A DNA stretch of 5,059 nucleotides from an uncultured Ardenticatenia bacterium (GTDB lineage Bacteria > Chloroflexota > Anaerolineae > Promineifilales > Promineifilaceae), in NCBI GenBank assembly GCA_937858165.1, contig CALLZA010000829.1, forward strand, positions 1-5,059, given 5' to 3'. The notes below the pieces were generated by a model. That model made no database searches, had not been told where the DNA came from, and saw only the letters and a list, made by a program, of their open reading frames with translations. Every line of letters begins with the position of its first letter. Position 1 is the stretch's first letter. Of the stretch, positions 1-4,978 are shown in pieces. The translations under genes were made by a program, and so were the position numbers.

Positions 1-115
1 TTTATGTGTCTGCTGCTTAGTACTGCTTATTTGTCCGTATGTTTTGTCGTCGTATTTGACTGTGTGTGTTGATCTTGTATCATGTCTCCGCTGTCTAGTC
101 AGTGTGTTTGTTTTT
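1..115. other. Non-genomic tail outside the left adapter (probable read-through noise)
   Basis: This stretch lies outside the P5 end of the left adapter. It is T/G-rich and of low complexity, so reading outward from the adapter it is A/C-rich and begins with a run of A. That is the usual look of Illumina calls made after a short library molecule has ended. No gene, ribosome binding site or RNA is visible, and short open frames here should not be annotated. Adapter identity is seen in the sequence; the noise explanation is inference. Confidence 0.85.
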
Positions 116-185
116 AATGATACGGCGACCACCGAGATCTACACTAGATCGCTCGTCGGCAGCGTCAGATGTGTATAAGAGACAG
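116..185 (+). other. Illumina Nextera P5/i5 adapter with Tn5 mosaic end (contamination)
   Basis: Positions 116-144 match the P5 flow-cell oligo, 145-152 are the i5 index TAGATCGC, 153-166 are the Nextera read-1 linker TCGTCGGCAGCGTC, and 167-185 are the 19-bp Tn5 mosaic end AGATGTGTATAAGAGACAG. All parts are perfect and in the library order, so this is an untrimmed adapter and not host DNA. Genomic sequence begins at 186. Translating the adapter in the frame of the following gene gives the familiar contaminant peptide containing RRPPRSTL and ASDVYKRQ, which wrongly extends the ABC transporter fragment upstream. Confidence 0.98.
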
Positions 186-347
186 ACCTTCCTCATCACC
201 CATCGCCTGTCGCAAATCCGCTGGGCCGACCTGGTGCTGGTGCTGCGCAAGGGGCGGCTGGAGGCGGCCGGCGAGCACGCCACGCTGATGGACACCTCGC
301 CCGCCTACCGCCGCATCTTCGAACAGTACGAGGCGCTGGAGGAGTAG
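186..347 (+). CDS. ABC exporter ATP-binding protein, C-terminal fragment (5' end cut by the adapter)
   Basis: Only the last 53 codons are present. The fragment starts [10 protein letters not shown], where the His (codon 201-203) is the H-loop histidine of an ABC nucleotide-binding domain, the residue that contacts the ATP gamma-phosphate. It is followed by the usual strand and turn [17 protein letters not shown] and the C-terminal helix pattern [18 protein letters not shown], ending in TAG. The [12 protein letters not shown] and [14 protein letters not shown] pattern is typical of exporters with the membrane and ATPase domains fused in one chain (MsbA/multidrug type). That type is a family-level inference, because the membrane domain, Walker A, Walker B and signature motif lie outside the window. 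The substrate cannot be told. The gene is truncated by Tn5 tagmentation, so this is not a natural pseudogene. Confidence 0.88.
   Translation, partial: TFLITHRLSQIRWADLVLVLRKGRLEAAGEHATLMDTSPAYRRIFEQYEALEE
338..344 (+). promoter_or_regulatory. Ribosome binding site for the 80-aa downstream gene
   Basis: GGAGGAG lies within the last codons of the ABC exporter gene, 7 nt before the ATG at 352. It is a near-perfect Shine-Dalgarno with ideal spacing. It supports that start and suggests the small gene is translated from the transporter mRNA. Confidence 0.7.
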
Positions 348-351
348 CGCG

Positions 352-594
352 ATGGGGCCACTGGTCTACTACTGCCGCTGGCGCGGGGCCAAGTTGCGGT
401 TGCACGGCCGTGACGAGGACGCCGTCTGGGGCGAGCTAATCACCCGCGAGGGCGGGGCCGAACCGTTTCGCTTTGATTTACTGTCGTGGGAGTTGTGGCT
501 GGGTGATGGCGACGCGCGAAGGCTGCGTCTGGATGAGATGGGCGTCGTTGTTGATGAGACGCCATCGCCCGATGAGTTAGGTGCCGGCGGATAG
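352..594 (+). CDS. Small hypothetical protein (80 aa) downstream of an ABC exporter
   Basis: I do not recognise this family. The ATG at 352 follows the ABC exporter stop by 4 bp and has a strong GGAGGAG ribosome binding site 7 nt upstream, so it is probably co-transcribed with the transporter. The 80-residue product has no membrane segment or signal peptide. It starts MGPLVYYCRWRGAKLRLHG, has a central stretch rich in W, E, D and G (residues about 26-55, including FDLLSWELWLGDGD), and an acidic, Pro/Gly-rich tail. The pattern of short beta-like stretches broken by charged turns suggests a small soluble beta-rich domain, which is inference. A reverse-strand frame also spans this interval but lacks a comparable start context. 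Reality of the gene is likely from the spacing and ribosome binding site; the function is unknown. Confidence 0.65.
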   Translation: MGPLVYYCRWRGAKLRLHGRDEDAVWGELITREGGAEPFRFDLLSWELWLGDGDARRLRLDEMGVVVDETPSPDELGAGG

Positions 595-698
595 AAGAAT
601 CGCATGCTGACGACGCAGATTGTTGCCGCAAGATTTGGATTTTCCCCGATCGACGTCCATCCGAGAACTCTACGTCATCTGTGTGCTACTCTACTGCA
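595..698. other. Convergent intergenic gap, no clear element
   Basis: This 104-bp gap separates the + strand small gene from the end of the minus-strand RelA/SpoT gene. A transcription terminator would be expected between convergent genes, but I see only weak pairings (for example GACGT near 652 against ACGTC near 672, with a 15-nt loop) and no stable hairpin with a U-run on either strand. No RNA gene is visible. Confidence 0.5.
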
Positions 699-2963
699 TC
701 AGCGCCAGTTCTGGCGACGCACGTCGCGAACGCCGGGTAGGTTGCTCAGTTTGGTGATCAGATAGTTGAGTTGGGTCAGGTCGGTAACCTCGGCCAGTAG
801 GTACACCTTCGTCATCTCATCATCGTTGGTCAGCTTGGTTTTGGGCACGGCGATCTGTTGGCCGCGCAACACGTTGACCAGGTCTTCGATTAACCCGTCC
901 CGTGGTTCGGCGGTGATGACGACAGGCACCGGGTGGGCGCGCTTCTCTTCTACGCCCCACTCCACGTCGATCAGCCGTTCGCGCTCCGTGATGGCCGCAA
1001 CCTGGGGGCAGCTCTGGGTGTGAATGGTGATGCCCTGGTTGCGAGTGATGTAGCCGATGATCGCCTCGGGGGCTACGGGTGTGCAGCATTGCGCCAGCCG
1101 GGTGTGGACGCCACCAACGCCGCGCACCGTCAGCCCTTTTTTACCGCCGGTCAGGTTCAGCAGGGGTTGCAGATCTTGTAGCTCAGGGCGCTTTGCCTGC
1201 CCGCCCCGGGTGGCGATGGCCCCGGCCAATTGGGTCGAGGTGATGTCGCCAAAACCGACGAGGCTCAGGAAGTCGTCCAGAGTGTCGAACTTCATCGCCT
1301 CGGCGACCTGCTCCACGGTGCAAGGCTCAGAGAGGTTAAGCCGCCGAATCTCGCGCTCGACCACCTCGCGCCCCTGCAAGATGTTCTGTTCGCGATCCTG
1401 CTGCCGGAACCAGTGGCGGATCTTGCCTCGCGTGCGGGCGCTGCCGGTGTAGCCGAGGCTGGGGTTCATCCAGTCCCGATTCGGCCCGCCGCGCTTGGCG
1501 GTGATGATCTCGACCTTGTCGCCCGACTTGAGCTTATAGTCGAGGCTGACCATCTTGCCGTTGACGCGCGCGCCGCGGCAGCTATGGCCGACTTCGGTAT
1601 GAATCTGGTAGGCGAAGTCGATCGGTGTGGCCCCATTGGGCAAGTCCAGCACGTCGTCTTTGGGTGTGAAAACGTGGATGCGCTCGTCCAGGCGAGCCAG
1701 GTCGAGCGGGGGCGCGCTGTCGAGGTCTTCCTCCGCCTCTTGCAGCGTGGCCAGCAGCTCGCGCAGGTTTTGGATGCGCTTCTGGGACGAGGTCGGAACC
1801 TTGGCGTCCTGCTCCTTATAGGCCCAGTGGGCGGCCACGCCGTGCTCGGCCTCTTCGTGCATGCGCTGGGTGCGAATCTGCACTTCGAGCTTCTGGCCCG
1901 TTTCGTCGATGACGGCCGTGTGCAGCGACATGTAGCCGTTGGGCTTGGGCGAGCCAATGTAGTCGTCGAACTCGCCGCGGATGGGCTGCCACAGGCTGTG
2001 GACCGCTCCCAGCACCTGATAGCACAGGTCGCGGTCGACGTCATCCTTCGCTTTGGTGCTCAGCGTGCGATACGTCGCCTTGTCCGGCGGCTCCAGGATG
2101 ACGCGCAACGCCTGGATGTCGTAAATCTGGTCAAAGTCCAGCTCCTTGCGCGCCATCTTACGATAGATGGAGTACATGTGCTTCGGTCGCCCTGTCACCT
2201 CGGCCTTCAAGCCCTGGCTGGACAGCCGCCGGCGCAGGCGCGAGGCGGCTTTCTTGACCTTCAGGGTGCGCCGTTCGCGGCCGTCGTCTAGCCGCAGGGC
2301 GATCTCGCGATACCGCTCCGGCTCCAGATAGCGAAAGGCGCTGTCTTCGAGTTGCCACTTCAGATGCCAGATACCGAGGCGATTGGCGATGGGGGCGTAG
2401 ATGTGCAGCGCCTCCCAAGCCAGGCGGCGCTGCCCGTCGCGGTCGAGCCGGTCGGCGCGGCGCACGTCTTGCAGGCAATCGACCATGCGGATAAGGATGA
2501 TGCGGATATCCCCTTCGATGATCGACAGCAGGGCGCGGCGCAGTGCCTCCAGCGTCCGGTGATCCTGCGACGCCTCCAGGCCCAGATCGGCGGCGGTCTT
2601 GCTATGGCTGGCCCGCCGGGCGTAGTCGTCGAGCGATTTGGCGCTGCGGATCACATTGACGATGGTCGGGCCAAATTCGGCAATGAGAAGGGCTTCGCTT
2701 AGCCCGGTATGGGGCAACAGGGCGTCGTGGAGCAAGGCGGCCACAATCGTGTCGGTGTCATCGACGCCTAACTCATTGAGGCCGGCGGCCACGGCGCGGG
2801 CGTGGTCGAGATAGCTCTCGCCCGTCGGTCGGGTGCGCTCACCATGAACCCGGGCTGTCAACGACAGCGCGGCCCGCAGCTTCTCGCGCTCAGATTCAGT
2901 TGTCTTGTTCCCGGGCCACCGCTTCAGCAGCTCGCCCAGGAAGTTGTCGATGGCCTGGATCAT
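699..2963 (-). CDS. RelA/SpoT-family (p)ppGpp synthetase with a degenerate hydrolase domain
   Basis: This is a full-length long RSH enzyme (754 aa from ATG 2963; 766 aa if TTG 2999 is used) that makes the alarmone (p)ppGpp from ATP and GDP/GTP in the cytoplasm, usually in response to uncharged tRNA on ribosomes. Numbering is from ATG 2963. The HD hydrolase domain is at about 30-185, with R45, H54, H79, D80 and D162 kept. The synthetase domain is at about 235-380, with RPKHMYSIYRKM (259-270), EFDD (331-334), PKPNGYMSLHT and EVQIRT. The TGS domain is about 429-490, a helical domain follows, then a zinc-finger region with Cys626, Cys627 and Cys652, and an ACT domain at about 679-754. HDxxED of the hydrolase reads HDALLP, and the synthetase motif is EFDD, not RxKD. 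Both point to a mainly or only synthetic enzyme (inference). The ATG start is preferred because it places the first HD histidine at residue 54, close to 53 in the Streptococcus Rel structure. Ribosome binding site support is weak. Confidence 0.93.
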   Translation of the reverse strand: MIQAIDNFLGELLKRWPGNKTTESEREKLRAALSLTARVHGERTRPTGESYLDHARAVAAGLNELGVDDTDTIVAALLHDALLPHTGLSEALLIAEFGPTIVNVIRSAKSLDDYARRASHSKTAADLGLEASQDHRTLEALRRALLSIIEGDIRIILIRMVDCLQDVRRADRLDRDGQRRLAWEALHIYAPIANRLGIWHLKWQLEDSAFRYLEPERYREIALRLDDGRERRTLKVKKAASRLRRRLSSQGLKAEVTGRPKHMYSIYRKMARKELDFDQIYDIQALRVILEPPDKATYRTLSTKAKDDVDRDLCYQVLGAVHSLWQPIRGEFDDYIGSPKPNGYMSLHTAVIDETGQKLEVQIRTQRMHEEAEHGVAAHWAYKEQDAKVPTSSQKRIQNLRELLATLQEAEEDLDSAPPLDLARLDERIHVFTPKDDVLDLPNGATPIDFAYQIHTEVGHSCRGARVNGKMVSLDYKLKSGDKVEIITAKRGGPNRDWMNPSLGYTGSARTRGKIRHWFRQQDREQNILQGREVVEREIRRLNLSEPCTVEQVAEAMKFDTLDDFLSLVGFGDITSTQLAGAIATRGGQAKRPELQDLQPLLNLTGGKKGLTVRGVGGVHTRLAQCCTPVAPEAIIGYITRNQGITIHTQSCPQVAAITERERLIDVEWGVEEKRAHPVPVVITAEPRDGLIEDLVNVLRGQQIAVPKTKLTNDDEMTKVYLLAEVTDLTQLNYLITKLSNLPGVRDVRRQNWR

Positions 2964-2997
2964 GGCTTGATCCGTTGAGTCCCCAAACAGACGCAAC

Positions 2998-3039
2998 AAA
3001 AGCGACGGCGCGCGACTGACGCGTCAGCATCGCCGTTGC
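2998..3039 (-). terminator. GC-rich hairpin with U-run upstream of the RelA/SpoT gene (terminator or attenuator)
   Basis: Read on the minus strand, GCAACGGCG (3039-3031) pairs with CGCCGTCGC (3010-3002) with a single A-C mismatch. Between them sits a perfect 12-bp palindrome, CTGACGCGTCAG (3027-3016), able to form an inner stem. UUUU (3001-2998) then GUU follows at once. This is a plausible intrinsic terminator for the YtxG/YtxH-like operon ending at 3082. Because it lies only 35 bp before the RelA/SpoT ATG, it could also act as an attenuator in that gene's leader. The U-run is short, so strength is uncertain. Confidence 0.5.
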
Positions 3040-3081
3040 CCGATGAAAAACAGACCACGCCGGACTTTGGGCCGGAAAAGC

Positions 3082-3429
3082 CTAGGCGGTGTGGTTATCA
3101 GCGCTATTGGCCTGATCGCGACCGGCGTCGAGGACGATGCGCGTCTGGTCAGTTGCCTGGTCGGCCAGGTTTTGGGCCATGGTGCGCGTGTCGGTGAGGA
3201 TGGCCCCGGCCCGGTCGCGATACTCGCGGCCGTAGTTGTCGGCGGCGTGGCGTACCTGGTCGAACCGCTCTTCGCCGGCCTGGCGCAAATCGGTGCTAAT
3301 GTGGCTGAGTTGATCGCGCGTGGCCTGGCCAGATTGAGGGGCCAGGATGAGCGCAGTGGCCGCGCCGACGAGGGCGCCGATGACGAAGCCGGCCAGGAAG
3401 GAGCCGAGGTCGCTGTCATTGTCGTTCAT
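3082..3429 (-). CDS. YtxH-domain protein (general-stress / gas-vesicle-GvpP-like family)
   Basis: This 115-aa protein has the standard YtxH layout. After a short acidic N-terminus (MNDNDSDLGS) comes one membrane helix at residues about 11-30 (FLAGFVIGALVGAATALILA), followed directly by the family signature APQSGQATRDQL. The rest (about 40-105) is a charged, amphipathic, probably coiled-coil region. YtxH proteins are small stress-associated membrane-anchored proteins of unknown biochemical role; Bacillus ytxH lies in a sigma-B/sigma-H controlled operon. The ATG at 3429 has an excellent AGGAGA ribosome binding site (3441-3436) 6 nt upstream. The gene starts 23 bp after the two-helix membrane protein gene and is almost surely in the same operon. 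A frame in another phase (3024-3419) overlaps it but is a shadow. Confidence 0.85.
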   Translation of the reverse strand: MNDNDSDLGSFLAGFVIGALVGAATALILAPQSGQATRDQLSHISTDLRQAGEERFDQVRHAADNYGREYRDRAGAILTDTRTMAQNLADQATDQTRIVLDAGRDQANSADNHTA

Positions 3430-3435
3430 TTCATT

Positions 3436-3441
3436 TCTCCT
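3436..3441 (-). promoter_or_regulatory. Ribosome binding site of the YtxH-family gene
   Basis: AGGAGA on the minus strand ends 6 nt before the ATG at 3429. It fixes that start and makes this the best translation signal in the minus-strand block. Confidence 0.75.
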
Positions 3442-3452
3442 AACTCCCGCAC

Positions 3453-3911
3453 TCAGCGCCGCGGGTTGCCGAACAGGGTGTTGACGCCCCGCCGGATGCC
3501 GGCCATGTAGCTGCTGGCCGTCGTCATGGGGCGCACAACGTTTTGGCTCATGAAGACCGTCGTGCCGCGAATGGTTCCCAACGTCTCATTCGTTTTCATG
3601 AGAATGGGCTTCAATTCAAACTCCAGCATGTTGATCAGCCGCGTGACGGCAATGAGCAACAGGATGAGCACGATGCCGGAGAGGCAAGACATCAGCCCGA
3701 GAGCGATGATGAAGATGTCGCGCACGACCAGAATGGTATCGGCATAGTTGTTAGCCAGATACACCAGCAGGGCTGTGGATAACACCGCCACAACCAGTGT
3801 GACAACCACACCGGCGATGACGTAGCCAATCGGAATCAGCGGCGCGCGGCGTTCGCTCGCCTCCTGGGAGACGCTCGGCTCAGTGGTGGCCGGCAAGTGT
3901 ATGTTGCTCAT
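3453..3911 (-). CDS. Two-helix membrane protein with DUF948/YtxG-like C-terminus
   Basis: This 152-aa protein has a polar N-terminus of about 25 residues and two strong membrane helices at about 29-53 (IGYVIAGVVVTLVVAVLSTALL) and 66-92 (IFIIALGLMSCLSGIVLILLLIAV). The cytoplasmic-looking tail contains LKPILMKTNETLGTIRGTT, then FMSQNVVRPMTTASSYMAGIRRGV. The tail, with NETL-IRGTT, VV-P and AGIRRG, resembles the end of DUF948/YtxG proteins, which usually have one helix, so the first helix is an addition. The function is unknown in the family. It is the first gene of a pair with the YtxH-family gene 23 bp downstream, the same order as ytxG-ytxH in Bacillus. The ATG at 3911 has only a weak GGGG element (3923-3920) 8 nt upstream and a short predicted leader. 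Family naming is by recall and therefore tentative; membrane topology is seen directly. Confidence 0.75.
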   Translation of the reverse strand: MSNIHLPATTEPSVSQEASERRAPLIPIGYVIAGVVVTLVVAVLSTALLVYLANNYADTILVVRDIFIIALGLMSCLSGIVLILLLIAVTRLINMLEFELKPILMKTNETLGTIRGTTVFMSQNVVRPMTTASSYMAGIRRGVNTLFGNPRR

Positions 3912-3931
3912 CGCATAAACCCCAACAGACT

Positions 3932-3940
3932 AGTATAGCA
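3932..3940 (-). promoter_or_regulatory. Extended -10 promoter for the YtxG/YtxH-like pair
   Basis: On the minus strand, 3940-3932 reads TGCTATACT: a TATACT -10 box with the TGn extension of an extended -10 sigma-70-type promoter. The best -35 candidate, ATGAAG (3962-3957), is poor and 19 bp away; it overlaps the stop codon of the upstream gene. Transcription would begin near 3925, leaving a leader of about 14 nt before the ATG at 3911. It lies in the only gap between the mnmA-side genes and the stress-like pair, so it would uncouple the two units. Confidence 0.5.
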
Positions 3941-3958
3941 CGAAAGCGGGATGTAGCT

Positions 3959-4243
3959 TCATTCCCCCGGCGACTCCTGCCCGGCCAGCCAACGAGCGGC
4001 CAATAACAACGTCCAGGCCCCGATGCTGGCACTCAGCAGGTGAATCTTGCCCACCTTGAGCAGCTCGAAGTTCAGGAAATCGCCGGCCAATTGGCCCGCC
4101 AGGAAGCCGACCCAGGCTGCGGCCAGATAGAGCAAGATGCGCCGCAATGATCCGCCATAGACCAGGTGGAACACCGCTCCATAGGCGCTGGCCAGCAGAA
4201 AGCCCAGCACCAGGCCGGACGCCGAACCGGGAATGGGGATCAT
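3959..4243 (-). CDS. Small polytopic membrane protein (94 aa) coupled to mnmA
   Basis: I do not recognise a named family. The 94-aa product is nearly all membrane: helices at about 8-30 (ASGLVLGFLLASAYGAVFHL), 34-54 (RRILLYLAAAWVGFLAGQLA) and 67-88 (IHLLSASIGAWTLLLAARWL), with a short polar link (DFLNFELLKVGK) and a charged tail. The start chosen is ATG 4243, whose first bases overlap the mnmA TGA as ATGA, a standard arrangement for translational coupling. A GGAGA lies about 11 nt upstream. An in-frame ATG further upstream (4288) would add 15 residues inside mnmA and is less likely. A role in tRNA thiolation is not implied by the sequence. Similar small proteins beside mnmA in Chloroflexota would be expected if the taxonomic guess is right. 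Confidence 0.75.
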   Translation of the reverse strand: MIPIPGSASGLVLGFLLASAYGAVFHLVYGGSLRRILLYLAAAWVGFLAGQLAGDFLNFELLKVGKIHLLSASIGAWTLLLAARWLAGQESPGE

Positions 4244-4908
4244 CGTGTGCTCGTCTCCACCCAGGGATCGGCCACCGGCTGCGGCCACGTCTCGTCCGCG
4301 ATGAGGCCGCCGCCCAGGCAGACGTCGCCATCGTAGAACACGGCCGCCTGCCCTGGCGTGATGCCATGGGCCGATTCGTCGAGCCGGACTGCGGCCGAGC
4401 CGTCCGGCCCGGGTGTGATGGTGGCGGCGATGGGCGCGGCCTTATAGCGAATCTTGACGGCGGCGACGATCGGGCCGTCGGGTGCGCCGCCGATCCAGTT
4501 GACCTGTCGCGCCGTCAGCCGGTCGTGGCCCAGCGCCGCGCGCGGGCCGACCAGCAGCGTGTTGCGCGCCGCGTCCTTGCCGATGACAAACAGCGGCTCG
4601 GCGGCGGCAAGGCCCAGCCCTTTGCGCTGGCCGATGGTGTAGTCGCTCAGACCGGCGTGTTGCCCCAGGTGGCGGCCGGTGGTATCGACGATGGGGCCAG
4701 GTAGCGCTGTGTCGCCGTGGCGGCGCAAGAAGCCGCGATAGTCACCGTCCTTCAGGAAGCACAAATCCTGGCTGTCGTGCTTGGCGGCGACGGGTAGGCC
4801 ATAGGCGCGGGCCAGTTCGCGCACCTGGGTCTTGGTGTACTCTCCAACGGGAAACAGTACTTGCGACAGATGCGCCTGGGTCAGCATGTGCAGGACGTAC
4901 GACTGATC
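4240..4908 (-). CDS. mnmA: tRNA-specific 2-thiouridylase MnmA, C-terminal two thirds (5' end cut by the adapter)
   Basis: MnmA uses ATP and a persulfide sulfur to make 2-thiouridine at U34 of tRNA-Lys, -Glu and -Gln, which tightens wobble decoding. The 222 codons here begin DQSYVLHMLTQ, the family's (K)DQSYFL motif that contacts tRNA and nucleotide. Next come FPVGEYTKTQVRELA and KHDSQDLCF, in which the Cys (codon 4761-4759, fragment residue 50) is the second catalytic cysteine that carries the persulfide. DYTIGQRKGLGL marks the central domain, and ITPGQAAVFYDGDVCLGGGLI the C-terminal beta-barrel. About 140-150 N-terminal residues, including the PP-loop SGGxDS and the first catalytic Cys, lie beyond the contig. 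The frame continues past 4908 into adapter sequence, which adds a false N-terminus. The stop overlaps the next gene by ATGA. Identification is firm. Confidence 0.95.
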   Translation of the reverse strand, partial: DQSYVLHMLTQAHLSQVLFPVGEYTKTQVRELARAYGLPVAAKHDSQDLCFLKDGDYRGFLRRHGDTALPGPIVDTTGRHLGQHAGLSDYTIGQRKGLGLAAAEPLFVIGKDAARNTLLVGPRAALGHDRLTARQVNWIGGAPDGPIVAAVKIRYKAAPIAATITPGPDGSAAVRLDESAHGITPGQAAVFYDGDVCLGGGLIADETWPQPVADPWVETSTR

Positions 4909-4978
4909 CTGCCTCTTATACACATCCGACGCTGCCGACGAGCGATCTAGTGTAGATCTCGGTGGTCGCCGTATCCTT
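4909..4978 (-). other. Illumina Nextera P5/i5 adapter with Tn5 mosaic end, reverse orientation (contamination)
   Basis: This is the reverse complement of the left adapter: mosaic end 4909-4927, linker 4928-4941, i5 index 4942-4949 and P5 4950-4978. It has three mismatches (C for T at 4912, C for T at 4927, C for A at 4976), as expected for low-quality read ends. The last one or two bases at 4909-4910 could still be genomic. It marks the Tn5 cut in mnmA. Confidence 0.97.

Noticed and set aside
369..605. 78-codon minus-strand frame opposite the 80-aa gene
   Set aside because: It is Ser/Pro/Arg-rich and low in complexity with no ribosome binding site; the + strand frame has far better start context.
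703..716. Inverted repeat CGCCAG-TT-CTGGCG at the end of the RelA/SpoT gene as a terminator
   Set aside because: It is inside the last codons, only 5-6 bp long, and no U-run follows on either strand.
1230..2291. 353-codon open frame on the + strand, antisense to the RelA/SpoT gene
   Set aside because: It lies wholly inside a well-conserved enzyme gene, its product is Ala/Val/Leu/Arg/Asp-rich with no recognisable motif, and GC-rich genes commonly give long antisense frames.
3059..3075. CCGG...CCGG pairing just after the YtxH-family stop as its terminator
   Set aside because: The stem is only 4 bp and its nearest U-run is several bases away; the 3002-3039 hairpin is a much better candidate.
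3043..3510. 155-codon + strand frame opposite the YtxH-family gene
   Set aside because: The opposite strand encodes a clear YtxH domain with an excellent ribosome binding site; this frame is a shadow with no motif.
3930..4367. 145-codon minus-strand frame overlapping mnmA and the 94-aa membrane protein
   Set aside because: It is out of frame with both supported genes, is Arg/Gly/Pro-rich, and has no start signal.
116..4978. Composite transposon with 70-bp terminal inverted repeats
   Set aside because: The repeats are Nextera P5 adapters with an i5 index; no transposase and no target-site duplication are present.
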